From MGBC124762 sp048201935 (GTDB lineage: Bacteria > Bacillota > Clostridia > Oscillospirales > Oscillospiraceae), in the NCBI GenBank assembly GCA_048201935.1, contig DBFBGR010000019.1:1-64000 (forward strand): a DNA stretch of 64,000 nt. The letters run 5' to 3'. Shown here in pieces: positions 18,797-28,066 of this stretch; position 1 is the stretch's first letter, and every line of letters begins with the position of its first letter. The position numbers were made by a program, and so were the translations under genes. The notes beneath the pieces are model-generated. The model made no database searches. It worked only from the letters and a program-made list of their open reading frames with translations, and was not told the DNA's origin.

Positions 18797-19462
18797 TTAC
18801 TCCCACTCGGAGGGCTTTTTCTTGCGGAAGACGAAATAGGGCTCCCAAATCCCCAGCTTGGAGCCCAGCATATGGAACAGGGGGAACAGGACAAACACTG
18901 TCAGCACCTGGGTCATCACCTTGGGGGTCTCGATGGCCTGGTCCTCGGCCAGGATGGCCGTGTCCCCTACCATATCCACATAGAAGTCCGTGCGGCTCAA
19001 GGGCTCGCTGTACTGGATCTGGTCCAGGAAAGTCTGGTTTTGCGTCAGATCCTCCATGACCACCCGGCCCAGGGGCAGGATATTGTCGCCGGAGAAGATA
19101 TCCTCGCCCGTGCTCTGGACGCTCTCGCCGTTGATCCAGGCGGCCACCAGCTCCCCTGAAGGCAGGGTCAATGCTTGGAAGGGCTTTCCATCGTAGTAGC
19201 CCATACCCCGGTTACGGTACTGGATGCCGGGAGAGACCACGGTAAAGGTGTCGTGGCTCAGCAGGTCGTCCACGCTCTGTGCCCGGAAGACCTCCTCCCC
19301 CGCCTTGCCGCCGATCTGGCCGTCCACGGGCTTGTGGGCCTCCTCCATGGCGGCATAGTGCTGGGTAGCCAGCTTCTCCGCCAAAGCCCCGGTGCCCAAG
19401 GCCACCACAAAGGCCAGGGCCAGGCAGACCCAAGCGTCAAAGGATAACACTCTTCTTCTCAT
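18797..19462 (-). CDS. Uncharacterised membrane protein with N- and C-terminal helices
   Basis: The 221-residue product has one hydrophobic segment at about 9-28 (AWVCLALAFVVALGTGALA), an extracytoplasmic middle domain of about 150 residues, and a second helix near 184-203 (VLTVFVLFPLFHMLG), then a basic tail FRKKKPSEWE. I do not recognise the family. It follows carB by 26 bp and starts the three-gene unknown set that precedes guaA. The topology suggests a sensor-like or assembly protein, but this is inference. Confidence 0.6.
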   Translation of the reverse strand: MRRRVLSFDAWVCLALAFVVALGTGALAEKLATQHYAAMEEAHKPVDGQIGGKAGEEVFRAQSVDDLLSHDTFTVVSPGIQYRNRGMGYYDGKPFQALTLPSGELVAAWINGESVQSTGEDIFSGDNILPLGRVVMEDLTQNQTFLDQIQYSEPLSRTDFYVDMVGDTAILAEDQAIETPKVMTQVLTVFVLFPLFHMLGSKLGIWEPYFVFRKKKPSEWE

Positions 19463-19488
19463 GCACTCTCGCTCCTCTTCCCTGCCCC

Positions 19489-22400
19489 TTACAGCGCGGT
19501 GATGTCGATGGGCCGCAGGTCGGCGCTGCGGCTCTGGGCCCGGACGGTGAGGATGGCCCGGGCGGTGTCGATGGCGGTGACGCAGGCCACCGAGTGCTCC
19601 ACGGCGCTGCGGCGGATCTTAAAGCCGTCGGTGTCGTGCTTGCGGCCCTTGGTGGGGGTGTTGATGACCAGGTCCACCGAGCCCGAGGCGATCATGTCCA
19701 AAATGTTGGGATGGGCCTCGGACACACGGCCCACCAGCCGGGCCGGGACCCCCGCCTCGTTGAGGGCCACGCAGGTACCGGCGGTGGCAAAAATTTCAAT
19801 GTCCTGGTCGGCCAGGCCCCGGGCAATACCCAAAACCTCGCCCTTGTCCTCGTCGCGGACGGTGATGATGACCCGTCCGCCCTTCTTGGGCGCACGGAGG
19901 TTCGCTCCCTTGAAGGCCTTGAGCAGGGCCTGGGGGAAGGACTCGTCCAGACCCAGCACCTCGCCGGTGGACTTCATCTCCGGGCCAAGGCCGGTGTCCA
20001 CATCGGTGAGCTTCTCAAAGGAGAAAATGGGCATTTTCACCGCGTAATACTTCTGCTCGGGGTAGATGTCCACGCCGTAGCCCATGTCCCGGAGCTTCTC
20101 CCCCAGCATGACCCGGGTGGCCAGGTCGATGATGGGCACGCCGGTGACCTTGCTGATGTAGGGAATGGTCCGGGAGGAGCGGGGGTTGACCTCGATGACA
20201 TAGACCTGGTCGGAATAGATGATGAACTGGATGTTGATGAGACCGATGACCCCCAGGGCCTTGGCCAGATCCCGGGTATAGCGCAAAATGGTCTCCTTAT
20301 GCTTGTCCTCCACATGGAGGGAGGGATAGACCGAGATGGAGTCGCCGGAGTGGACGCCCGCCCGCTCCACGTGCTCCATGATGCCGGGGATGAGAACGTC
20401 CTCGCCGTCGAAGACACCGTCCACCTCAACCTCCCGGCCCATGAGGTACTTGTCCACCAGGATGGGGTGCTCCTGGACGGTGCGGTTGATGATGCGCATG
20501 AATTCGGTGATATTGCGGTCATTGTAGGCGATCTCCATACCCTGGCCGCCCAGCACATAAGAGGGCCGCACCAGCACCGGGTAACCCACCTCGTTGGCGG
20601 CCTTGATGGCCTCCTCGGCGGTGAAGACCGTCCGGCCCTCCGCCCGGGGGATGCCGCACTGCTGCAAAATTTCGTCAAAGCGCTCCCGGTCCTCGGCGGC
20701 GTCCACGCCGTCGGAGGAGGTACCCAGAATGGGCACGCCCATGTCGGTGAGGGCCTTAGCCAGCTTGATGGCGGTCTGTCCGCCAAACTGCACCACCGCG
20801 CCCCAGGGCTTTTCCAGCTCCACGATGGCCTCCACATCCTCGGCGGTGAGGGGCTCAAAATAGAGCTTGTCGGCCACGTCGAAGTCGGTGGAGACAGTCT
20901 CGGGGTTGTTGTTGATGATGATGGTCTCGCAGCCCAGCTTCTTCAGCGCCCACACCGAGTGGACCGAGCAGTAGTCAAATTCGATGCCCTGGCCGATGCG
21001 GATGGGCCCCGAGCCCAGGACCAGGACCTTGCGCTTCCCCGCTTCCTCGCTGGGCTCGGCCTCGTTTTCCCGGTCATAGGTGGAGTAGTAATAGGGCGTG
21101 GCGGCCTCGAACTCGGCGGCGCAGGTGTCCACCATCTTGAACGAGGGCCGGATGTCCATGCTCTCCCGCAGGGCCTTGACTTCATTGCGGGTGGAGCCGC
21201 ACAGGGCGGCGATGTACGCGTCGGAGAAGCCCATCTCCTTGGCCCGGCGCAGGGTCTCGGCGTCGGGGAGGCCCTTCTCCAGGGCGGCCTCCATCTGGAC
21301 GATGCCCTGAAAACGGCTCAAGAACCACACATCCATCTTGGTGATGGCGTTGATCTTCTCCGGGGAGAAGCCCCGGCGCAGGGCCTCGGCCACCACAAAG
21401 AGCCGCTGGTCGTCCACGTCGGCCAGCTTCTCCTCGATCTCCTCGGTGTAAAGGTCCTCCAAGCCCTCCAGCCGCAGGGTCTTCACGTTCAGCTCCAAAG
21501 AGCGGATGGCCTTCATCAGCGCTCCCTGGAAGGAGTTGGAGATGGCCATAACCTCGCCGGTGGCCTTCATCTGGGTGCCCAGCTTGCGGCTGGCGGTGGT
21601 GAACTTGTCAAAGGGCAGGCGGGGAATTTTCAGCACGCAGTAGTCCAAGGTGGGCTCAAAGCAGGCGGTGGTCTTCCCCGTCACGGCGTTGGGGATCTCG
21701 TCCAGGGTGTAGCCCAGGGCGATCTTGGCCGCCACCTTGGCGATGGGATAGCCCGTGGCCTTGGAAGCCAAGGCCGAGGACCGGGACACACGGGGGTTGA
21801 CCTCGATGACGGCGTACTCAAAGCTGTCGGGGTTCAAGGCAAACTGACAGTTGCACCCGCCCTCGATCTCCAGGGCGGAGATGATATCCAGCGCCGCCGA
21901 GCGGAGCATCTGATACTCCTTATTTGCCAGGGTCTGGGTGGGGGCCACCACGATGGAATCGCCGGTGTGAACGCCCACAGGGTCGATGTTCTCCATGGAG
22001 CAGATCTGAATGACGTTGCCCGCCGAGTCCCGCATGACCTCAAACTCGATCTCCTTCCAGCCGGCGATGCACCGCTCGATGAGCACCTGGCCCACACGGC
22101 TGAGGTGGATGCCCCGGTCGGCGATCTCCCGCAGCGAGACCTCGTCATAGGCGATGCCGCCGCCGGTGCCGCCCAGGGTGTAGGCGGGACGGACGATGAC
22201 GGGGTAGCCAATGCGTCCGGCGAAGTCCACCGCCGCCTCCACGCTCTCCACCACGTCGGAGGTGACGCAGGGCTGGCCCAGGGCCTCCATGGCGTCCTTG
22301 AACTCCTGGCGGTCTTCCGCCTTCTTGATGGAGGCCGGGGATGTGCCCAACAGCCGCACGCCGTAGTCGGCCAAAATGCCCTCCTCATGGAGGTTCATGG

Positions 22401-22695
22401 CCAGGTTGAGGCCCGTCTGCCCGCCCAGGGTGGGCAGGATGGAGTCGGGCCGCTCCTTTTGGATGATCTGAGTCAGCGAGGCCACGTTCAGCGGCTCGAT
22501 GTACACATGGTCGGCGATGTCGGCGTCGGTCATGATGGTGGCGGGGTTGGAGTTGACCAGCACCACCTCCACACCCTCTTCCCGGAGAGCCCGGCAAGCC
22601 TGAGTACCGGCGTAGTCGAACTCCGCGGCCTGGCCGATGACGATGGGGCCGGAGCCCAGCACCAGTACCTTTTTGATCTGAGGGTCCTTAGGCAT
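19489..22695 (-). CDS. carB: Carbamoyl-phosphate synthase large subunit
   Basis: The 1068-residue subunit makes carbamoyl phosphate from bicarbonate, ammonia (channelled from CarA) and two ATP, feeding pyrimidine and arginine synthesis. The two ATP-grasp halves are visible: VLVLGSGPIVIGQAAEFDYAG at the start and VLVLGSGPIRIGQGIEFDYCS near residue 550, each with ATP-grasp loops; a C-terminal MGS-like allosteric domain (VIITVRDEDKGEVLGIARG...) ends the protein. The ATG at 22695 was chosen for its GGAGGTGG site and because alignment begins at MPKDPQIKKVLVLGSG. It overlaps the carA stop by eight bases. Confidence 0.97.
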   Translation of the reverse strand: MPKDPQIKKVLVLGSGPIVIGQAAEFDYAGTQACRALREEGVEVVLVNSNPATIMTDADIADHVYIEPLNVASLTQIIQKERPDSILPTLGGQTGLNLAMNLHEEGILADYGVRLLGTSPASIKKAEDRQEFKDAMEALGQPCVTSDVVESVEAAVDFAGRIGYPVIVRPAYTLGGTGGGIAYDEVSLREIADRGIHLSRVGQVLIERCIAGWKEIEFEVMRDSAGNVIQICSMENIDPVGVHTGDSIVVAPTQTLANKEYQMLRSAALDIISALEIEGGCNCQFALNPDSFEYAVIEVNPRVSRSSALASKATGYPIAKVAAKIALGYTLDEIPNAVTGKTTACFEPTLDYCVLKIPRLPFDKFTTASRKLGTQMKATGEVMAISNSFQGALMKAIRSLELNVKTLRLEGLEDLYTEEIEEKLADVDDQRLFVVAEALRRGFSPEKINAITKMDVWFLSRFQGIVQMEAALEKGLPDAETLRRAKEMGFSDAYIAALCGSTRNEVKALRESMDIRPSFKMVDTCAAEFEAATPYYYSTYDRENEAEPSEEAGKRKVLVLGSGPIRIGQGIEFDYCSVHSVWALKKLGCETIIINNNPETVSTDFDVADKLYFEPLTAEDVEAIVELEKPWGAVVQFGGQTAIKLAKALTDMGVPILGTSSDGVDAAEDRERFDEILQQCGIPRAEGRTVFTAEEAIKAANEVGYPVLVRPSYVLGGQGMEIAYNDRNITEFMRIINRTVQEHPILVDKYLMGREVEVDGVFDGEDVLIPGIMEHVERAGVHSGDSISVYPSLHVEDKHKETILRYTRDLAKALGVIGLINIQFIIYSDQVYVIEVNPRSSRTIPYISKVTGVPIIDLATRVMLGEKLRDMGYGVDIYPEQKYYAVKMPIFSFEKLTDVDTGLGPEMKSTGEVLGLDESFPQALLKAFKGANLRAPKKGGRVIITVRDEDKGEVLGIARGLADQDIEIFATAGTCVALNEAGVPARLVGRVSEAHPNILDMIASGSVDLVINTPTKGRKHDTDGFKIRRSAVEHSVACVTAIDTARAILTVRAQSRSADLRPIDITAL

Positions 22696-23776
22696 TGTCC
22701 CCACCTCCCATAGAAGCGATAAAGCGGTCAAAGAGATATTCCGTGTCCATAGGCCCAGGGGCGGCCTCGGGATGGAACTGGACGGTGAAGCAGTTGGGCC
22801 GCTTGTAGCGAAGGCCCTCCACCGTGCCGTCGTTGACGTTCACGTGGGAGATCTCCGCCACCGCCGGGTCCACCGTCTCCGGCGTGACCACATAGCCGTG
22901 GTTCTGGCTGGTGATGAAGCACCGCCCGGCGGCCAGGTCCTTCACCGGATGGTTGCCGCCCCGGTGGCCGAAGGGCATCTTGTGGGTCTTGGCCCCGGTG
23001 GCCAGGGCCAAAAGCTGGTGGCCCAGGCAGACGGCGAAGATGGGCAGCTTGCTGTCATAGAGCTTTTTGATCTCAGCGATGATGGCTACGTTGTCCGCGG
23101 GGTCGCCGGGGCCGTTAGAGAGCATCACACCGTCAAAGCCGCCCTTTAATATCTCCTCGGCGGAAGTGTGGGCGGGATAGACGGTGACGGCGCAGCCCCG
23201 CCGGGTCAAACAGCCGATCATGTTCTGCTTCACGCCAAAATCCATCAGCGCCACCTTGAAGCGCTCCTCCCCCTCGGCGGGGAACAGCTCAGGCGCTTGA
23301 CGGGTGACCCGCTCCACCGTGCCCTCCACCCGAAAGGCCCGAATCTCCTTCAGCGCGTCCTGGATAGAAAAATCCGACCCGCAGGTGATCATGCCGTTCA
23401 TGGTCCCTTGAGATCGGAGAATGCGGGTCAGCGCACGGGTGTCCACACCCTGCACGCCCACGATATGATATTCTTTTAAGTAGTCGTCCAGCGTGCCCTC
23501 GCAGCGGAAGTTGCTGCCCAGGGGAGAGAGATGCCGGACCACCAGCGCGTCCACCCAGGGACGGGCGGATTCGTTGTCCTGGCTGTTAATGCCGTAGTTG
23601 CCGATGAGGGGATAGGACATCACCACGCCCTGCCCCGCATAGGACGGGTCGGTCAGGATCTCCTGGTAGCCGGTCATGGAGGTGTTGAACACCAGCTCGC
23701 AGACCCGCTTGCCCACCTCGCCGATGGACTCACCCAAAAAGACCGCTCCATTCTCCAAGATCAAACTGGCTCTCAT
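22688..23776 (-). CDS. carA: Carbamoyl-phosphate synthase small subunit
   Basis: The 362-residue glutaminase subunit supplies ammonia to CarB. The N-terminal CPSase_sm domain (LILENGAVFLGESIG...VFNTSMTGYQEILTDPSY) is followed by a class I GATase with the nucleophile in VCLGHQLLALATGA (Cys near 245) and the His-Glu pair in FHPEAAPGP. A promoter overlapping the end of the preceding gene leads directly into it, with an AAAGGAGGG ribosome site. The short leader leaves no room for a PyrR attenuator. Confidence 0.96.
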   Translation of the reverse strand: MRASLILENGAVFLGESIGEVGKRVCELVFNTSMTGYQEILTDPSYAGQGVVMSYPLIGNYGINSQDNESARPWVDALVVRHLSPLGSNFRCEGTLDDYLKEYHIVGVQGVDTRALTRILRSQGTMNGMITCGSDFSIQDALKEIRAFRVEGTVERVTRQAPELFPAEGEERFKVALMDFGVKQNMIGCLTRRGCAVTVYPAHTSAEEILKGGFDGVMLSNGPGDPADNVAIIAEIKKLYDSKLPIFAVCLGHQLLALATGAKTHKMPFGHRGGNHPVKDLAAGRCFITSQNHGYVVTPETVDPAVAEISHVNVNDGTVEGLRYKRPNCFTVQFHPEAAPGPMDTEYLFDRFIASMGGGDNA

Positions 23777-23809
23777 CGCCGGAGCCCTCCTTTTTTTCCA
23801 AATCGGTCT

Positions 23810-23838
23810 ATTATACCCGATGGCCGGGAAAAAGTCAA
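23810..23838 (-). promoter_or_regulatory. Sigma-A promoter of carAB
   Basis: Minus strand TTGACT - 17 bp - TATAAT. The -35 box overlaps the stop codon of the upstream SLOG gene. The predicted start point is about 27 bases from the carA ATG, so the leader is too short for an RNA attenuator. Confidence 0.8.
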
Positions 23839-24404
23839 TTCCCCAACAGCCCTTCGTTCTCCTCTTTTCCCTCCTCCAACTGGTCCAAATAGATGATATC
23901 CGTCTGGGCCCCCTGGAGGATGGCGTAGTTCAGCGTGGCCAGGGTGCCGCTGCCCTGGGGTTGGCCGTTGAAGACGGCGATGACCAGCCCGGCATGGTCC
24001 ACCATATAGTGGTTTCGCCGGTGCATACACCCCGGCGAGTGGGCCTGCTGGATCAGGGTCTCGAAGTCGCACTGGCTCAAAAGCCGCTGGTAGCGCTCCC
24101 GGTCGGCCCGGCTCCAGTGGTCGCTCTGGCCGGGAAAGGGCACCGCCGCCTCCAGCCGCACATCGCTGTGGGCGGCGCGCAGCCGGATGACCGCCTCACA
24201 GAAATAGGCGTCCGCGCCTTTGGCCATACCGCAGATAAAGTGGCGAAAGCCCTTGTCATAGGCCCGCTCCACCGCCTGGTCCAGCCGTTTCTTCAATGCC
24301 AGGCAGCGCCGGTCGCTCTCATCCTCCCGCCAGGGCAGAGACCCGGGGCGGTGGCCGGTAAAGGCGCAGGTCACAGCCTTGTCCATCTTCACTTCCTGGG
24401 CCAT
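23835..24404 (-). CDS. SLOG/YpsA-like (DUF1273) protein
   Basis: The 189-residue protein fits the SLOG nucleotide-binding fold of YpsA/DUF1273 proteins. Visible signatures are CAFTGHRPGSLPW near the N-terminus, FICGMAKGADAYFCEAVIRLR (glycine-rich nucleotide loop) and IAVFNGQPQGSGT. Such proteins bind nucleotide-like ligands; B. subtilis YpsA affects cell division, but the reaction is unknown. The ATG at 24404 follows GAAAGGGGG; a second ATG six codons later (AGGAAG site) is possible. It is divergent from dus and immediately precedes carAB. Confidence 0.82.
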   Translation of the reverse strand: MAQEVKMDKAVTCAFTGHRPGSLPWREDESDRRCLALKKRLDQAVERAYDKGFRHFICGMAKGADAYFCEAVIRLRAAHSDVRLEAAVPFPGQSDHWSRADRERYQRLLSQCDFETLIQQAHSPGCMHRRNHYMVDHAGLVIAVFNGQPQGSGTLATLNYAILQGAQTDIIYLDQLEEGKEENEGLLGN

Positions 24405-24475
24405 TCCCCCGCCCCCTTTCCCATTTATTGTAGGGTCTGCGGGCTGTAAAGTCAAGCCAAAACCGGGCAAGACCC

Positions 24476-24504
24476 TTGCCTTTGGGCCAAAGTTATGATA
24501 AGAT
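24476..24504 (+). promoter_or_regulatory. Probable sigma-A promoter of dus
   Basis: TTGCCT - 17 bp - TAAGAT, 34 bp upstream of the TTG start. The -10 is imperfect; an alternative -10, TATGAT, overlaps it with poorer spacing. Confidence 0.5.
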
Positions 24505-24537
24505 GTTCGAGCATACTCGAAAAGAGGAGAAACGGCC

Positions 24538-25512
24538 TTGAATATCGGCAGCGTTACCATTGAAACTCCCGTGGCCCTGGCCCCCATGGCCGGGGTCACC
24601 GACCTGGCCTTTCGGCAGGTGTGCCGCGGCCTGGGCGCGGGCTATACCGTCACCGAGATGGTCAGCGCCAAGGCCCTTTGCTACCAGGATAAAAAGTCCA
24701 TCCCCATCATGACCCTGGGCCCGGGCGAGCATCCCGCCGCCGTTCAGATCTTTGGCAGCGACGCCGGCTGTATGCGTGAGGCCGCCGCCATCGTGGCGGA
24801 AAAGGCAAAGCCCGATGTCATCGACATCAACATGGGCTGCCCGGTGCCCAAAGTGGTCAAGAGTGGAGACGGCTCCGCCCTCATGCGAGACCCCGCCAAG
24901 GCCGCCGCCATCGTCCGTGCCGTCATCGAGGGCGCGGGAGGGCTGCCCGTGACGGTGAAGACCCGCACCGGCTGGGACAAGGGTAGCGTCAACTGCGTGG
25001 AGTTCTGCAAGGCCCTGGAGGACGCTGGGGCCGCCGCTGTGGCCGTCCATGGCCGCACTCGGACCCAGATGTATTCCGGCCGGGCCGATTGGAACGTTAT
25101 CCGGGCGGTGAAGGCCGCGCTGACCATCCCCGTCATCGCCAACGGCGACGTGTTCTCCGGCGAGGAGGCCGAGCACATCCTGCGCTACACCGGCACGGAC
25201 ATGGCCATGATCGGCCGTGGGGCCTTCGGTAATCCTTGGATCTTCCAGCAAGCCAAGGCGGCGCTGGCGGGAGAGCCCATCCCTCCCCTACCGCCGCTGA
25301 AGGAGCGGTGCGAGACGGCTATGGACCAGTTTCGCATGGCCATGGCGGACAAGGGAGAAAAGATCGCCTGTCTGGAGGCCCGGCGGCACTATGTGCTCTA
25401 CCTTAAAGGGGTCCCCCACGCCAGCCGTTGGAAGACGGAGCTGTGCAAGGTGGAGACCATGGAGGACCTAGAGCGTTGCACCCGAGGCATTTTGCGGGAC
25501 CTGTCCGATTGA
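24538..25512 (+). CDS. dus: tRNA-dihydrouridine synthase (DusB type)
   Basis: This FMN- and NADPH-dependent enzyme reduces specific uridines in the tRNA D-loop. The 324 residues begin at a TTG with an AGAGGAG site about ten bases upstream. Motifs include LAPMAGVTDLAFR at the N-terminus, the catalytic Cys in INMGCPVPKVVKSGDGSALM, VHGRTRTQMYSG and VIANGDVFSGEEA, and IGRGAFGNPWIF (FMN phosphate). It is divergent from the SLOG gene and followed 37 bp later by an ECF sigma gene. Confidence 0.95.
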   Translation: MNIGSVTIETPVALAPMAGVTDLAFRQVCRGLGAGYTVTEMVSAKALCYQDKKSIPIMTLGPGEHPAAVQIFGSDAGCMREAAAIVAEKAKPDVIDINMGCPVPKVVKSGDGSALMRDPAKAAAIVRAVIEGAGGLPVTVKTRTGWDKGSVNCVEFCKALEDAGAAAVAVHGRTRTQMYSGRADWNVIRAVKAALTIPVIANGDVFSGEEAEHILRYTGTDMAMIGRGAFGNPWIFQQAKAALAGEPIPPLPPLKERCETAMDQFRMAMADKGEKIACLEARRHYVLYLKGVPHASRWKTELCKVETMEDLERCTRGILRDLSD

Positions 25513-25549
25513 CTGGGTCCGACCTAACATATAAAAAGGAGGTGAGACC

Positions 25550-26140
25550 GTGACCGAGGAGGAACTGATCCAGAGGGCCGCCCAGGGCGACCAGGACGCC
25601 TTTGCCCAGCTTCTAGAGCTCCACCAAAACAAGGTCTACGGCCTCACCCTGCGCCTGGTAGGCTCCCCGGAGGACGCTATGGAGCTGACCCAGGAGACCT
25701 TCTTCAACGCCTGGCGGGGTCTGCCCGGCTTCCACGCCGACAGCAAGTTCTCCACCTGGCTCTACCGCCTGGCCACCAACGCCGCCATCGACTTTCTACG
25801 CAAGGAAAAGCGCCGAAGGGGCCTTGGGGCGGTGTCTTTATCCAGCGACGACGACCCCGACCGGGTGCTGGACATCCCCGACCAGCGCTTTACCCCCCAG
25901 GGCCAGTTGGAGCGTCAAGAGCTCCAAGAGGCAGTCCACCGGGGCCTCGCCCAGCTCTCTGACGAGCACCGCCAGGTGCTGGTGCTCCGGGAGCTCAACG
26001 GCCTGAGCTACACCGAGATCGCCCAGGTGCTGGACATTGAGGAGGGCACGGTAAAGTCCCGTATTTTCCGGGCCCGGCTGGCCCTTCGGAAAATCCTTCT
26101 GGCCGACGGGAACTTTTCCGCGCCGGTGCCGTCTATATGA
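25550..26140 (+). CDS. ECF sigma factor (SigW/SigV-like)
   Basis: The 196-residue sigma-70 group IV protein has region 2 (residues about 10-75; FAQLLELHQNKVYGLTLRLVGSPEDAMELTQETFFNAWRGL type sequence, with DAMELTQETFF as the core-binding motif) and region 4 (about 125-180; LSDEHRQVLVLRELNGLSYTEIAQVLDIEEGTVKSRI). A GTG start follows AAGGAGGTG. The next gene, 30 bp downstream, encodes a zinc-binding anti-sigma factor, so its activity is probably held at the membrane until an envelope signal is received. Confidence 0.93.
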   Translation: MTEEELIQRAAQGDQDAFAQLLELHQNKVYGLTLRLVGSPEDAMELTQETFFNAWRGLPGFHADSKFSTWLYRLATNAAIDFLRKEKRRRGLGAVSLSSDDDPDRVLDIPDQRFTPQGQLERQELQEAVHRGLAQLSDEHRQVLVLRELNGLSYTEIAQVLDIEEGTVKSRIFRARLALRKILLADGNFSAPVPSI

Positions 26141-26169
26141 ACAGACTATGAAGAAAGGAGGCCCGGCTT

Positions 26170-27369
26170 ATGCACTGTGACGAGGCGTTAGAGCTCCTCT
26201 CGGCCGCTCTGGACGGAGAGCTCTCCCCTGCCCAACAAACCAAGCTGGACCAGCATCTGGCCCAATGCCCCGCCTGCCGGGCGCTCCAGGCAGAGCTTAT
26301 GGGGCTGGAGGAAGCCCTGGCCACCCTTGATGTGCCCGCCCCGGCGGGTCTCAAGGACCAGATCATGAAAAATCTGCCGCCTCAGCAAGGTAAGGGTCAT
26401 GTGATCTACTGGCGGCGCTGGGGCGCGATGGCGGCGGCTGCCGCCGTGGTGTTCCTAGGCGTATGGCAGCTACCCCGGTTCGCTCTGGGACCCAAGGGCG
26501 TTGATTCCACGGAAATGGCCGCTTATGACGCTCCGGCCATGGGCGCTGCCATCCAGGCCCCACAGAACAGCGAGGCAGCCATCACCGCCCTCAGCGATGA
26601 AGTGCCCCTACCGCCCTATGTGGAGAGCGACGGCGTCAACGTCAACGCCATGCCCACACCCCAGTCCGACCCCAACGGCGCGGACTACACCAGCTATGGC
26701 TTCTCCTCCGACTCCACGCCGGCGGAGGCCCCCCAGGCCACGCCCGCTCCCGCTGGATCTGCCACGCCCCGAGCCTCGCACAAGCTCTACACCGCCCCCG
26801 CCACGGGCTCGGATACAGCCCAGACCGGCGGCGGTCTGAGCGAAAGCAGCGCCGCCGACCAGGTGACCGGCGAGGCCGAAGGCGAGAGCGCGGACAAGGC
26901 CCCTGCCCTGCTGGCCAGATCCTACCCCGTTGAGGAAAACGGCGCGGATATTCCTACCCCCGAAGCCACGCCGGAGATCGCCATGTTCACCGCTACCGCC
27001 ACCAGCGCGCCCTTGGACCTCGAACCGCCCACAGAGAACGCCCCGGAAGACGCCCCTGTCTCTGCCTCCTCCGAGGCCCCGATGGATGCTCTGCTAAAGA
27101 CAGTGGACCCCTTTGCCAGCTATTGCGGCGTGCTCACACTGGAGGAGTACGAGCCGGTCGACCAGGAGTTCACCGTGGAGTTTTCCGGGGAGGGCCTGCG
27201 GCAGTACATTCTCTCCGCCGGGGACTTCCACGCTCTGGTGGAGCAGTTGGACAGCCAGGGTCTTCCCTATGAGCTTGCCACCGAGGGCGAGGGCATCGAC
27301 CCCGAGGCCCCGTGCGGTCTGGTGGTGGTCGAAGAGCAGGTCCCGGAAGCCGCCGTCGAGGCCCCCTGA
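26170..27369 (+). CDS. Membrane-anchored zinc-finger anti-sigma factor
   Basis: The protein of 399 residues has an N-terminal ZAS domain with the H29-x3-C33-x2-C36 zinc motif plus Cys3, a transmembrane helix at about 84-104, and a long extracytoplasmic region. Residues about 170-310 are low-complexity, rich in Thr, Pro, Ala and Ser (for example TPAEAPQATPAPAGSATP), then a C-terminal globular part. Known for the family: ZAS proteins sequester ECF sigma factors and are cleaved on stress. Its pairing with the upstream sigma factor is inferred from adjacency; it ends at a strong terminator. Confidence 0.88.
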   Translation: MHCDEALELLSAALDGELSPAQQTKLDQHLAQCPACRALQAELMGLEEALATLDVPAPAGLKDQIMKNLPPQQGKGHVIYWRRWGAMAAAAAVVFLGVWQLPRFALGPKGVDSTEMAAYDAPAMGAAIQAPQNSEAAITALSDEVPLPPYVESDGVNVNAMPTPQSDPNGADYTSYGFSSDSTPAEAPQATPAPAGSATPRASHKLYTAPATGSDTAQTGGGLSESSAADQVTGEAEGESADKAPALLARSYPVEENGADIPTPEATPEIAMFTATATSAPLDLEPPTENAPEDAPVSASSEAPMDALLKTVDPFASYCGVLTLEEYEPVDQEFTVEFSGEGLRQYILSAGDFHALVEQLDSQGLPYELATEGEGIDPEAPCGLVVVEEQVPEAAVEAP

Positions 27370-27383
27370 CGTAAAAAATTCCA

Positions 27384-27421
27384 GACCGGCGCGCGCCACC
27401 AGGCCACGCCGGTCTTTTTTT
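27384..27421 (+). terminator. Terminator after the anti-sigma factor gene
   Basis: GACCGGCG and CGCCGGTC arms with a loop, followed by T7, 14 bp after the anti-sigma stop. Confidence 0.85.
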
Positions 27422-27508
27422 GCCAAAATTTATACTAAGGGCGCCATATCCATGGGCCGTTTTTCGTCTTTATCAGCGTAAGGACCCAAACGAGAAAGGA
27501 CTGAGGCT

Positions 27509-28066
27509 ATGGAAGATCATGAGATCGTGGCGCTGTTTTTGCGCCGGGACGAGACCGCGCTGACGCGCTCGGCGGAGCGTTACGGTAGCTACTGCCGCCA
27601 GGTGGCCTGGAACATCCTGGCCGACCATGAGGACGCAGAGGAGTGCGTCAACGACGTGTGGCTGCGCTCCTGGCAGACCATCCCGCCCCAAAAGCCCACG
27701 GACCTTGGTGCCTATCTAGGCAAGCTGGCCCGAAGCCTTGCCATCGACAAGCTGCGCTCCAAACGGGCCCAGAAGCGGGGCGGCGGGCAGTATGAGGCGG
27801 CGCTGGACGAGCTGGCGGACTGCATCCCCTCCGCCTCGGATGTGGAGGAGCAGGCCGAGGCCGGGCGGGTCCGGGCGGTACTGGAAGACTGGCTCAGAGG
27901 TCTCAGCCGGGAGAAACGGCAGCTATTTTTACTGCGCTACTTTTACTTTTTGCCCGTGGCCGAGGCCGCGGCAGCGCTGGGGGTCAGCCAGTCCAAAGCG
28001 GCCTCGGCGCTGATGCGGCTACGGCGAGAGCTGGGCAAGGTCTTGGAAAAGGAGGATATTCTATGA
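27509..28066 (+). CDS. Second ECF-type RNA polymerase sigma factor
   Basis: The 185-residue protein resembles a group IV sigma factor: region 2 with AWNILADHEDAEECVNDVWLRSW and region 4 with LSREKRQLFLLRYFYFLPVAEAAAALGVSQSKAASALMRLRREL. It is of the RpoE/SigY-like type common in Oscillospiraceae. The ribosome site is AAAGGACTGAGG. Its last codons overlap the start of the following membrane protein gene in ATGA, implying that the two are made together. Confidence 0.88.
   Translation: MEDHEIVALFLRRDETALTRSAERYGSYCRQVAWNILADHEDAEECVNDVWLRSWQTIPPQKPTDLGAYLGKLARSLAIDKLRSKRAQKRGGGQYEAALDELADCIPSASDVEEQAEAGRVRAVLEDWLRGLSREKRQLFLLRYFYFLPVAEAAAALGVSQSKAASALMRLRRELGKVLEKEDIL

Noticed and set aside
19594..22713. 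A 1039-codon open frame antisense to carB
   Set aside because: carB is intact with full motifs on the other strand; the antisense frame is Gly/His/Val-rich and has no recognisable domains, as expected in GC-rich DNA.
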